A DNA stretch of 7,812 nt from Actinomycetes bacterium (GCA_030624785.1 JAUXJK010000090.1:1-7812); one strand, 5' to 3'; counted from the first letter of the stretch, positions 1 through 6,182 are shown. Notes: a model not told the origin generated them from the letters alone. Numbers and translations are program-made.

Positions 1-331
1 ACACCTCCGAGAGGGTCCCGCCGAACACGGTGAAGTCTTGCGAGAAAACAAAGATCTTGCGGCCGAGAACTGTTCCGTAGCCGGTAACGACAGCGTCGCC
101 TGGCGGGCGCTTGTCGCCCATGTCGAAATTGGTCTCACGGTGACGCACGTAGCGATCGAGCTCGACGAAGCTGCCAGGGTCGAGGAGCTTCTCGAGGCGC
201 TCGCGCGCAAGCATCTTGCCGCGCGCGCGCTGACGCTCGATTGCAGCCTGATCGCCACTCTCGATCGCTTCACGGCGGCGCTCGTTGAGCAACTCGAGCT
301 TGATCTCGGTGGTGTTGGTTTCGTCTGACAT
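1..331 (-). CDS. pccB: Acyl-CoA (propionyl-CoA) carboxylase carboxyltransferase (beta) subunit, N-terminal part, cut by window edge
   Basis: The biotin-dependent carboxylase beta subunit transfers CO2 from carboxybiotin to an acyl-CoA, here most likely propionyl-CoA, giving methylmalonyl-CoA. About 110 N-terminal residues are visible out of the roughly 510-530 usual for the family. The start is the ATG at 331-329, opening MSDETNTTEIKLELL. Family landmarks follow in order: a charged helix, a GKMLARERLEKLLDPGSF segment near residues 39-56, VRHRETNF, a PGDAVVTGYG turn, and FSQDFTVFGGTLSE at the edge. The oxyanion-hole and biotin-site residues lie outside the window. It starts 35 bp after the methylmalonyl-CoA mutase stop on the same strand, which supports propionyl-CoA as substrate; an acetyl-CoA or mixed-specificity carboxylase is the alternative. 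No Shine-Dalgarno is evident, but TAAGCT lies 8 nt before the ATG, so it may have its own promoter. Confidence 0.92.
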   Translation of the reverse strand, partial: MSDETNTTEIKLELLNERRREAIESGDQAAIERQRARGKMLARERLEKLLDPGSFVELDRYVRHRETNFDMGDKRPPGDAVVTGYGTVLGRKIFVFSQDFTVFGGTLSEV

Positions 332-339
332 CGTGGCGC

Positions 340-345
340 AGCTTA
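340..345 (-). promoter_or_regulatory. Candidate -10 hexamer TAAGCT of the carboxylase gene
   Basis: On the minus strand TAAGCT is followed by exactly 8 nt (GCGCCACG) and then the ATG at 331. It matches the actinobacterial TAnnnT -10 form. No -35 match is visible. The same TAnnnT-N8-ATG layout occurs before sucC, the aminotransferase and the PDZ-Lon gene, which is why I list it. It would put the transcript start within about two bases of the ATG. Inference only. Confidence 0.4.
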
Positions 346-366
346 ATCCGCAGGGTCCAGGTGCAT

Positions 367-1941
367 CTACGCAGCGAGGTGGGCGTCGTAGGTGCCGAAC
401 TCCTCGCGGAGCACCTCACAGATCTCTCCGACGGTGCAGCTCGCAACGAGTGCAGTGCGCATTGGGATCAGCAGGTTGCCCTCACCGCCCGCGCAGGCCC
501 GGATGGCTGCGAGCGCGGCCTCGGCTTCGCTCGCGTTCCGGTTGGCGCGCAGTGTCCTCGTGCGCTCGGCCTGGCGTCGCTCGATCTCGGGGTCGATACG
601 GTGGAGTGGTACCTCGTCGGCCTCGGTCTCCGTGAAGGCGTTGAGACCCACGATCGGACGCTCGCCGGTCTCGAGACTTTGAGCGTAGGCGAATGCCGAG
701 TCTTCGATCTCGCGTTGAACAAAACCCTGCTCAATTGCAGAGACGGCGCCACCGCGGCGATCGACCTCGTCGATGAGTGCGCGGGCGCGTTCCTCAAGCT
801 CGTCCGTCAGGCTCTCGATCAGGTAGGAACCGCCGAGTGGATCCGCCGTGTCAAGGGCTCCCGCTTCGCTCGCGAGGATCTGCTGCGTACGAAGTGCGAT
901 CGTCGCTGACTGTTCGGTGGGAAGCGCAAGCGCCTCGTCGAAGCCGTTGGTGTGGAGGGACTGTGTTCCCCCGCACACCGCCGAGAGAGCCTGTATTGCG
1001 ACACGCACGATGTTGTTCTCGGGCTGTTGAGCCGTCAGCGTGGAGCCACCGGTCTGCGTGTGGAAGCGCAGTGCGAGAGCCTTGGGATTGGTCGCACCGA
1101 ATCGCTGGGACATGATCTCGGCCCAGAGCTTGCGGGCGGCGCGGAACTTCGCGACCTCCTGAAAGAAGTGATTGTGCGCGTTGAAGAAGAACGACAGGCG
1201 TGCGCCGAACTCGTCGGGCGATAGTCCTGCCGCGATCGCTGCCTCGCAGTACGCGATGCCGTTGGCGAGGGTGAACGCGAGCTCCTGTGCGGCGTTCGAG
1301 CCGGCTTCACGAATGTGGTAGCCAGAGATCGAGATGGTGTTCCACTTCGGGATTTTGTCGCGGCAGTACACGAAGAGATCTGTCGTGATGCGCATGGACG
1401 GCCGTGGCGGAAAGATGTAGTTGCCGCGCGCGATGTACTCCTTGAGCACGTCGTTCTGCACTGTTCCGCGGAGTTGGTCAGGTGCGACGCCCTGGCGCTC
1501 GCCAGCCAGTTCGTAGAGCAGCAGCAGTAGCGACGCGGGCGCGTTGATCGTCATCGAGGTCGAGACCTTGTCGAGCGGGATGCCGTCGAAGACGATCAGC
1601 ATGTCCTCGAGCGAGTCGACGGCGACGCCGGCGCGACCGACCTCGCCTTCGGCTCTCGGGTGATCCGAGTCGTAGCCGAGCTGTGTCGGTAGATCGAAGG
1701 CGACCGAGAGACCTGTTTGGCCGCGCTCAAGCAGGTAGCGAAAGCGCTCGTTTGTTTCCTCGGCTGAACCAAAGCCGGCGTACTGACGCATCGTCCAGGG
1801 ACGTCCCCGATACATGTCCGGATATGGGCCTCGTGTAAACGGGTATTCCCCCGGCGGTTCGCGATGTGTCGCGTCGCTCGGTTGGTAGACGGGCTTGATC
1901 TCGATGCCCGAGTCGGTTTCTCGTGGGTCGCTGGTCACCAT
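367..1941 (-). CDS. Methylmalonyl-CoA mutase, catalytic (large) subunit lacking the B12-binding domain
   Basis: It interconverts (R)-methylmalonyl-CoA and succinyl-CoA with adenosylcobalamin, linking propionyl-CoA breakdown to the TCA cycle. The 524-aa product covers the substrate-binding TIM barrel only. It ends at LREEFGTYDAHLAA, where full-length enzymes continue through a linker into the cobalamin domain, so the DxHxxG cobalt-ligand motif must come from a separate small subunit not seen here. By alignment from memory with the Propionibacterium enzyme (constant offset of 35), the active-site residues are present: Tyr54 (Y89), Gln162 (Q197), Arg172 (R207), Tyr208 (Y243) and His209 (H244). 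Tyr and Arg at the first and third sites fit methylmalonyl-CoA; isobutyryl-CoA mutases carry Phe and Gln, and 2-hydroxyisobutyryl-CoA mutases Ile at the first. Ethylmalonyl-CoA mutase is not fully excluded. The ATG at 1941 is used; the GTG at the next codon (1938) is possible. The carboxylase gene follows 35 bp downstream, and sucC diverges from it. Confidence 0.93.
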   Translation of the reverse strand: MVTSDPRETDSGIEIKPVYQPSDATHREPPGEYPFTRGPYPDMYRGRPWTMRQYAGFGSAEETNERFRYLLERGQTGLSVAFDLPTQLGYDSDHPRAEGEVGRAGVAVDSLEDMLIVFDGIPLDKVSTSMTINAPASLLLLLYELAGERQGVAPDQLRGTVQNDVLKEYIARGNYIFPPRPSMRITTDLFVYCRDKIPKWNTISISGYHIREAGSNAAQELAFTLANGIAYCEAAIAAGLSPDEFGARLSFFFNAHNHFFQEVAKFRAARKLWAEIMSQRFGATNPKALALRFHTQTGGSTLTAQQPENNIVRVAIQALSAVCGGTQSLHTNGFDEALALPTEQSATIALRTQQILASEAGALDTADPLGGSYLIESLTDELEERARALIDEVDRRGGAVSAIEQGFVQREIEDSAFAYAQSLETGERPIVGLNAFTETEADEVPLHRIDPEIERRQAERTRTLRANRNASEAEAALAAIRACAGGEGNLLIPMRTALVASCTVGEICEVLREEFGTYDAHLAA

Positions 1942-1944
1942 CCA

Positions 1945-1950
1945 ATCGTA
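1945..1950 (-). promoter_or_regulatory. Candidate -10 hexamer TACGAT of the mutase gene
   Basis: TACGAT on the minus strand lies 3 nt before the ATG at 1941 and 6 nt before the in-frame GTG at 1938. A transcript starting at the usual 6-7 nt after the hexamer would begin at or near that GTG, so a leaderless message starting at codon 2 is possible. No Shine-Dalgarno is visible upstream of either codon. Weak evidence from a single short motif. Confidence 0.3.
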
Positions 1951-2002
1951 GAGTGGTTGGGGCCGGCAAGTGCTCTCGAACCAGCTTGGCGTGTCTGCCC
2001 GA

Positions 2003-2008
2003 TACACT
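2003..2008 (+). promoter_or_regulatory. Candidate -10 hexamer TACACT of sucC
   Basis: TACACT is followed by exactly 8 nt (CGCGCGCT) and the sucC ATG at 2017. There is no purine-rich ribosome binding site between them and no -35 match at 16-18 bp. Together with the opposing hexamer at 1945-1950 it defines a compact divergent promoter region; 52 bp separate the two hexamers. Confidence 0.4.
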
Positions 2009-2016
2009 CGCGCGCT

Positions 2017-3159
2017 ATGGATCTGATGGAGTACCAGGGCAAGGAACTGTTCCGGCGACTCGGAATCCCCGTCTCTGACGGACGGGTTGCGCTGACCCCG
2101 GCCGAGGCACGCGCTGCGGCCGAGGAGCTCGGTGGCCAGGTCGTCGTCAAAGCCCAGGTCTTGACCGGTGGCCGCGGTAAGGCTGGAGGCGTAAAGCTTG
2201 CCGCCGACCCCGATGAGGCAGAGGCACTCGCAGCCGACATACTCGGCCTCGATATCAAGGGCCACATCGTTCGCACGCTGTGGGTCGAGAAAGCGTCCGA
2301 TATCGAAAGGGAGTACTACCTTTCGGTGACGTTCGATCGAGGCGAGAAGAAGCCGCTCTTCATGCTCACGAAGGAAGGCGGCATCGACATCGAAGATGTC
2401 GCCGCGAACTCGCCAGAGAAGCTCGCGCGCCTGCACGTTGACCCGCTCACGGGGTTCCAGCCGTTCCAGGCGAGGTGGCTGACCTTTACGGCGGGCATCA
2501 CCGACCCCTCCGAGCAGAAGCAGGTGTCGAGCATCATCGCGCAACTCCATGCCGGCTTCGCCTCGCTCGACGCGATGCTGCTTGAGATCAATCCACTCAT
2601 CGTGACGCCCGAGGGTGAGGTCAAAGCCCTCGACGCGAAGGTGACGATCGACGACAACGCCCTCTACCGCCATCCCGATATCGCCGAGATGCGCGATACC
2701 GAAGGGGAAGCGGTTCAGGAACGCATGGCCCGCGAGCGCGACGTCACCTACGTCAAGCTCGACGGCGAGGTGGGAGTTCTCGGGAACGGTGCCGGGCTCG
2801 TGATGTCGACCCTCGACGTCGTCGGACAGGCCGGAGGAAAGCCCGCCAACTTCTGCGACCTCGGTGGCGGAGCCCAGGCTGATTCGGTCGTCGCCGCGCT
2901 CGAGGTCATTACGTCGGATCCAGACGTAACCGGAATCCTCTTCAACATCTTTGGCGGCATTACCCGTGGCGATGAGGTCGCACGCGGTCTGCTCGACGCA
3001 CTGAATCGCATGACTATCGATCTGCCAATCGTTGTTCGCCTTGATGGAACGCTCGCCGACGAAGGGCGACGCCTTCTCGCAGAGCAGGCGCCCGAGAACG
3101 TGCACGTCGAGGCGACGATGCTCGATGCCGCTTCCCGTGTCGTCGCGCTTTCGCAGTGA
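2017..3159 (+). CDS. sucC: Succinate-CoA ligase (ADP-forming), beta subunit
   Basis: This is the nucleotide-binding ATP-grasp subunit of succinyl-CoA synthetase, which makes ATP from ADP and phosphate while cleaving succinyl-CoA to succinate in the TCA cycle. The product is 380 aa, close to the usual 385-390. The start at 2017 (MDLMEYQGKELF) matches the family N-terminus; the open frame reaching back to 1864 has no family similarity. Visible landmarks are Lys45 followed by the GGRGKAGGVK loop (51-60), the metal ligands Asn192 in EINPL and Asp206 in ALDAK (equivalent to E. coli N199 and D213), and FNIFGGITRGD (309-319) in the C-terminal ligase domain. Two positions depart from the family norm. 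The usual EGTN is DGTL (343-346), and the cysteine of GGIxRCD is Gly318; the equivalent E. coli Cys325 is known to be non-essential. Its stop overlaps the next gene by GTGA, and sucD follows, so the two subunits are co-transcribed. Confidence 0.95.
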   Translation: MDLMEYQGKELFRRLGIPVSDGRVALTPAEARAAAEELGGQVVVKAQVLTGGRGKAGGVKLAADPDEAEALAADILGLDIKGHIVRTLWVEKASDIEREYYLSVTFDRGEKKPLFMLTKEGGIDIEDVAANSPEKLARLHVDPLTGFQPFQARWLTFTAGITDPSEQKQVSSIIAQLHAGFASLDAMLLEINPLIVTPEGEVKALDAKVTIDDNALYRHPDIAEMRDTEGEAVQERMARERDVTYVKLDGEVGVLGNGAGLVMSTLDVVGQAGGKPANFCDLGGGAQADSVVAALEVITSDPDVTGILFNIFGGITRGDEVARGLLDALNRMTIDLPIVVRLDGTLADEGRRLLAEQAPENVHVEATMLDAASRVVALSQ

Positions 3160-3809
3160 CCGTGGCTCCGTCGATCTGGGACGAGCGCGCCGAGCGCTAC
3201 CGCGACAGTGATGCCCATCGAAGCGGCGAAGATCTCGATCTGATGATCGACCTCTGCGAGCCCGGTGAGGGCATACGAGCGCTTGATGTGGCGACTGGAG
3301 GCGGTCATGTCGCAGACCGCCTGCGTGCTCTCGGCTGTGAGGTGGCAACGACCGATGCCGCGCCGGGGATGAACCCGGATTTCGTCGCCGACGCCGCGTC
3401 GCTGCCGTTTGTGGACGATGCTTTCGTGCTCGCAGCCACGCGCTATGCCACGCACCACTTTCGAGATATCGATGCCGCCGTCGGCGAGCTCGCACGGGTT
3501 GCGTCCGACCGGGTCGTCGCGGTCGACACCGTCTACCAGGACGATGCGGTCGAAGAGGCAGAGCTGATCCGCGACGCAGACCATGTTCGCAACTACTCGG
3601 AGTCGGAGTGGCGTCAGCTCTTCGCGTCGACAGGTCTTGCCGTCGACTCATGCACGGTCATGGACAAGTGGATGAACCTCGATGCGTGGCTTGCCCGCAC
3701 AGGCTGTGACGGCGATAGGGCCGCCGCAGTGCGCGAGCTCGTCGCCTCACGCACCAGAGGAAGTGACTGGAACCTGCCGGTGATCGTGATACGAGGAAGG
3801 GCGAGCTAG
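3156..3809 (+). CDS. Class I SAM-dependent methyltransferase (type 11 / UbiE-like), substrate unknown
   Basis: The 217-aa product is predicted to transfer a methyl group from S-adenosylmethionine to an unidentified acceptor in the cytoplasm. It has the Rossmann methyltransferase order: a lead-in WDERAERYRDSD, motif I ALDVATGGGHVA (42-53), the acidic ribose-binding Asp67 at the end of strand 2, a DAASLPF motif (79-85) that normally precedes strand 4, and ATRYATHHF (94-102). The C-terminal part, HVRNYSESEWRQLF and then LDAWLARTGC, resembles YcgJ-like methyltransferases. Between Asp67 and the DAASLPF motif only about 11 residues remain, so the helix usual there is missing or very short. Translation probably begins at GTG 3156, whose GTGA overlaps the sucC stop, giving termination-reinitiation coupling; GTG 3162 is an alternative. 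It sits between sucC and sucD, which are normally adjacent. No sequence clue ties it to either subunit. Confidence 0.88.
   Translation: MTVAPSIWDERAERYRDSDAHRSGEDLDLMIDLCEPGEGIRALDVATGGGHVADRLRALGCEVATTDAAPGMNPDFVADAASLPFVDDAFVLAATRYATHHFRDIDAAVGELARVASDRVVAVDTVYQDDAVEEAELIRDADHVRNYSESEWRQLFASTGLAVDSCTVMDKWMNLDAWLARTGCDGDRAAAVRELVASRTRGSDWNLPVIVIRGRAS
3793..3800 (+). promoter_or_regulatory. Shine-Dalgarno-like GAGGAAGG before sucD
   Basis: GAGGAAGG lies within the last codons of the methyltransferase gene and ends 13 nt before the sucD ATG at 3814. The spacing is longer than ideal, but it is the only purine-rich element there. It suggests that sucD, internal to the operon, is translated by a leadered mechanism, unlike the promoter-proximal genes of this window. 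Confidence 0.45.
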
Positions 3810-3813
3810 ACCA

Positions 3814-4692
3814 ATGGCCATCATCGTCGACAACAACACGAGGCTCGTGGTGCAAGGCATCACCGGTCGCGAGGGAACCTTCCATGCGCTTCGGAATCGC
3901 GATTACGGCACGAATGTCGTGGCAGGAGTTACACCCGGCAAGGGTGGAGAGTCGGTGGACGGAATCCCGGTGTTCGATTCGGTTCGCGCTGCCGCGCTCG
4001 AGACTGATCCGAATACCGCGATGGTGTTCGTGCCGGCCCGATTCGCGGCCGACGCAATTTTCGAGGCAGTTGACGCTGGAATCGAGACCGTGATCTGCAT
4101 CACGGAGGGGATTCCCGCGCACGACATGCTTCGGGTCTACAACCATGTCCGTCGACGTGGAATTCGGCTCGTTGGGCCGAACTGTCCTGGAATTCTGTCG
4201 CCCGGAAAGGCCAGTGTCGGCATCATCCCGGCCGAGATCTTCAGCGCGGGTCCTGTCGGCCTCGTAAGTCGCTCGGGGACGCTCACGTACCAGATCGGCA
4301 ATGAGCTCACGGAGCTGGGCATCGGCCAATCGACGATCGTCGGCATTGGCGGCGATCCCGTCGTTGGATCATCGTTTATCGATGTTCTCGCACTGTTCGA
4401 AGAGGACCCCGAGACCGAGCTCGTGATCATGGTCGGTGAGATCGGCGGCGACGAAGAGGAGAAGGCGGCAGCTTTCATTGCCGATCACATGTCGACGCCA
4501 GTTGTCGCGTATATCGCCGGCTTCTCCGCGCCTCCGGGGAAGACGATGGGCCACGCCGGTGCGATTATCTCGGGCAGCTCGGGAACGGCTCGGGGGAAGA
4601 AGGAAGCGCTCGAGGCGAAGGGAGTTCGCGTGGGCACGAACCCCACGGAGGCGGCACAGATCGTCGCCGAGACAATGCAGTCCCGTAGCTAG
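3814..4692 (+). CDS. sucD: Succinate-CoA ligase, alpha subunit
   Basis: This is the CoA-binding and phosphohistidine-carrying subunit that pairs with SucC. The 292-aa length matches the family (about 289 in E. coli). The start is MAIIVDNNTRLVVQGITGREG, with the Rossmann-type CoA-binding loop GITGREGTFH at residues 15-24. GPNCPGILSPG lies near 125-135 and the SRSGTLTYQ segment near 150. The phosphorylated histidine is His247 in GHAGAIISGSSGTARGKKEAL. The protein is complete and all landmark motifs look normal. It begins 4 bp after the methyltransferase stop, so it is transcribed with sucC and the methyltransferase. ATP as opposed to GTP formation cannot be read from this subunit. Confidence 0.96.
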   Translation: MAIIVDNNTRLVVQGITGREGTFHALRNRDYGTNVVAGVTPGKGGESVDGIPVFDSVRAAALETDPNTAMVFVPARFAADAIFEAVDAGIETVICITEGIPAHDMLRVYNHVRRRGIRLVGPNCPGILSPGKASVGIIPAEIFSAGPVGLVSRSGTLTYQIGNELTELGIGQSTIVGIGGDPVVGSSFIDVLALFEEDPETELVIMVGEIGGDEEEKAAAFIADHMSTPVVAYIAGFSAPPGKTMGHAGAIISGSSGTARGKKEALEAKGVRVGTNPTEAAQIVAETMQSRS

Positions 4693-4715
4693 CCCGGCCG
4701 AAGAACTTCAGCGCG

Positions 4716-4721
4716 TAAACT
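4716..4721 (+). promoter_or_regulatory. Candidate -10 hexamer TAAACT of the aminotransferase gene
   Basis: TAAACT is followed by exactly 8 nt (CAGGCTCG) and the ATG at 4730. It lies within the 37-bp gap after sucD, so the aminotransferase may have its own transcript in addition to any read-through from the suc operon. No -35 match is visible upstream. Confidence 0.4.
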
Positions 4722-4729
4722 CAGGCTCG

Positions 4730-5833
4730 ATGTCGACGATCGCGTTTGCCCGCGGGATACCCTCTCCCGACATTCTTCCCATAGCGGAGCTCGCTGACTG
4801 CGCAAAGTACGTCATCGAGAACGACGGGACGACGGTGCTCAACTACGGGCACGCGTTCGGCTACGCGCCCCTTCGCGAATGGCTCGCCGAACAGCACGGT
4901 GTGACGCCTGATCGCGTGGCGCTCACGGTTGGGTCGCTCGCCGGGTTCAACATGGTGGCCCGGGAGTTCTTCGCCGGAGACATCCCGTCGCGCGAGGCGG
5001 TTGTCGAGGCGCCGACATACGATAGGACGATCCTCGCCCTGCGCGGCGCCGGGGCCGAGATCAGGCCCGTGGCGGTCACTGAGGAGGGCCTCGATCTCGA
5101 CGGCCTCGAGCGGCTTCTGTCGACGAATCCGGCTCCTCGACTGCTCTACCTGATCCCGACCTTCCAGAATCCCTCTGGTCGAACACACTCAGAGGACGAG
5201 CGGCGTGCCGTCGTCGAGCTCGCGCAAGCTCGCGGCGTGACGGTATTCGAAGACGACCCCTCTCGCCTGGTGCGCTACGAGGGCGAAGATGTGCCGAGCC
5301 TGTTCGAGCTGGCGGGCGGCGAGAATGTCATCTTCGCCGGCTCGTTCTCCAAGACTGCCGCACCGGGGCTGAGGGTCGGCTACCTGGTCGTTCCGCAAGG
5401 CATCGTCAAGCCGCTTCAGAACGCGCTTTCGACGATGTACATCTCGCCGCCGATGCTCCCGCAGGCCGCGATCCACGAGCTGATTCGACGCGGGTTGTTC
5501 GAGCCGACCCTCGAGCGCACCCGAACAGAGCTGAAGGCGCGACGCGATGCAAGGTTCGAGGCTCTTGAGCGGTCGATGCCGGCCGGCACGAGCTGGAGTC
5601 GCCCTGAGGGCGGATACTTCCTCTGGGTCGATCTGCCGAGCGGCGTGAAGGTCGCACCTTTGCTCGAGCGCGCGGAGGCTGTCGACGTCACCTTTGTGAG
5701 CGGCCCCGACTTCTTTGTCGACGGCAGCGGCGACGAAGCGTTGCGGCTGGCGTTCAGCTATCCCTCAGTTGCCGAGATTCACGAAGGCATCGACCGGCTC
5801 GGCCGTTTGATCGCCGATGCTCAGTCTGCCTAG
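4730..5833 (+). CDS. Fold-type I PLP-dependent aminotransferase (2-aminoadipate/MocR-type catalytic domain, no HTH)
   Basis: The 367-aa product is predicted to transfer an amino group between an amino acid and a 2-oxo acid; the substrate is unknown. The N-terminus IAFARGIPSPDILP and then NYGHAFGYAPLREWLA are typical of the LysN/2-aminoadipate and MocR aminotransferase group, but no GntR helix-turn-helix precedes them, so it is a plain enzyme. Key residues are Asn147 in FQNPSGR, Asp175 in FEDDPS (pyridine-N contact), Lys208 in SFSKTAAPGLR (Schiff base), Arg215 (phosphate contact) and Arg339 in LRLAFSYP (substrate carboxylate). The phosphate-loop GSQQ usual in the family reads GSLAG (68-72). 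The family EDDPY is EDDPS, so Ser178 replaces the tyrosine that contacts the cofactor O3'. The start ATG at 4730 fits the family N-terminus. Its TAG stop shares CTAG with the opposing gene. Proximity to sucCD hints at amino-acid catabolism into the TCA cycle, but that is inference. Confidence 0.9.
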   Translation: MSTIAFARGIPSPDILPIAELADCAKYVIENDGTTVLNYGHAFGYAPLREWLAEQHGVTPDRVALTVGSLAGFNMVAREFFAGDIPSREAVVEAPTYDRTILALRGAGAEIRPVAVTEEGLDLDGLERLLSTNPAPRLLYLIPTFQNPSGRTHSEDERRAVVELAQARGVTVFEDDPSRLVRYEGEDVPSLFELAGGENVIFAGSFSKTAAPGLRVGYLVVPQGIVKPLQNALSTMYISPPMLPQAAIHELIRRGLFEPTLERTRTELKARRDARFEALERSMPAGTSWSRPEGGYFLWVDLPSGVKVAPLLERAEAVDVTFVSGPDFFVDGSGDEALRLAFSYPSVAEIHEGIDRLGRLIADAQSA

Positions 5834-6057
5834 GCTTCTACGGCAGCGAGCAGCCTGGGTTCGTCCACACTGGACAGCACGGCTTCGCGAGCGCCAACGG
5901 CTGCGAGCTGCTCGTAGGTGGTCGCGTCTACGTCCGACCACGCCCAGAATGTTGGACAGGGGCCATCGGATAGGGCGCATAGGAACTCGCGGCGAAAGAA
6001 ACAGTCGCCACAGGTCACCTCTGCCGGACGCATACGTACAACCGCCGCAGTTTCCAA
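5830..6057 (-). CDS. Small four-cysteine protein, function unknown
   Basis: The product is 75 aa. Its cysteines are Cys16, Cys19, Cys27 and Cys34, spaced C-x2-C-x7-C-x6-C within TCGDCFFRREFLCAL and then GPCPTF. Four cysteines in a compact segment rich in aromatic and basic residues suggest a structural zinc or iron-sulfur site. After it comes an acidic stretch and an alanine-rich helix (TTYEQLAAVGAREAV). No signal peptide or membrane segment is seen. I choose the TTG at 6057 because GGAGGA (6067-6062 on this strand) lies 4 nt upstream; the ATG at 6033 would still keep all four cysteines but has no such site. The frame fills the space exactly and ends on the same CTAG as the aminotransferase. 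I do not recognise a named family. Confidence 0.6.
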   Translation of the reverse strand: METAAVVRMRPAEVTCGDCFFRREFLCALSDGPCPTFWAWSDVDATTYEQLAAVGAREAVLSSVDEPRLLAAVEA

Positions 6058-6061
6058 GCCG

Positions 6062-6067
6062 TCCTCC
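6062..6067 (-). promoter_or_regulatory. Shine-Dalgarno GGAGGA that decides the TTG start of the cysteine protein
   Basis: On the minus strand GGAGGA stands 4 nt before the TTG at 6057 (5 nt counted from GGAGG). It is the strongest ribosome binding site in the window that is followed by a plausible start. It implies a conventional leader and therefore a promoter further upstream, within 6070-6315. A TAGGAT at 6109-6104 could serve as its -10, but no -35 supports this. Confidence 0.5.
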
Positions 6068-6182
6068 GCCCTTCGTTTCTTGTGCTTGCCAGACGCAGCG
6101 GTGATCCTAGTGCTGCGCGGCGCCCGTGCGGCTGTTGTCAGTAGAGAGAATCCCGCTCTGAGCGGACATTTTGAGGAGACCC

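Noticed and set aside
38..328. 96-aa plus-strand frame at the left edge
   Set aside because: Antisense shadow of the carboxylase N-terminus, whose motifs are clear on the other strand.
2748..3584. 278-aa minus-strand frame
   Set aside because: It lies opposite sucC and the methyltransferase, both well-supported genes, and shows no recognisable domain; typical antisense shadow in high-GC DNA.
1942..3651. Minus-strand open frame extending the mutase upstream to 1094 aa
   Set aside because: The extension is a shadow of sucC and the methyltransferase. It is Arg-rich and low in family likeness, and the mutase N-terminal motif begins only after 1941.
4436..4729. 98-codon extension of the aminotransferase frame into sucD
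   Set aside because: Arg/Ser-rich sequence overlapping a complete sucD; the family N-terminus starts at 4730. It is not an HTH domain, so the protein is not a MocR regulator.
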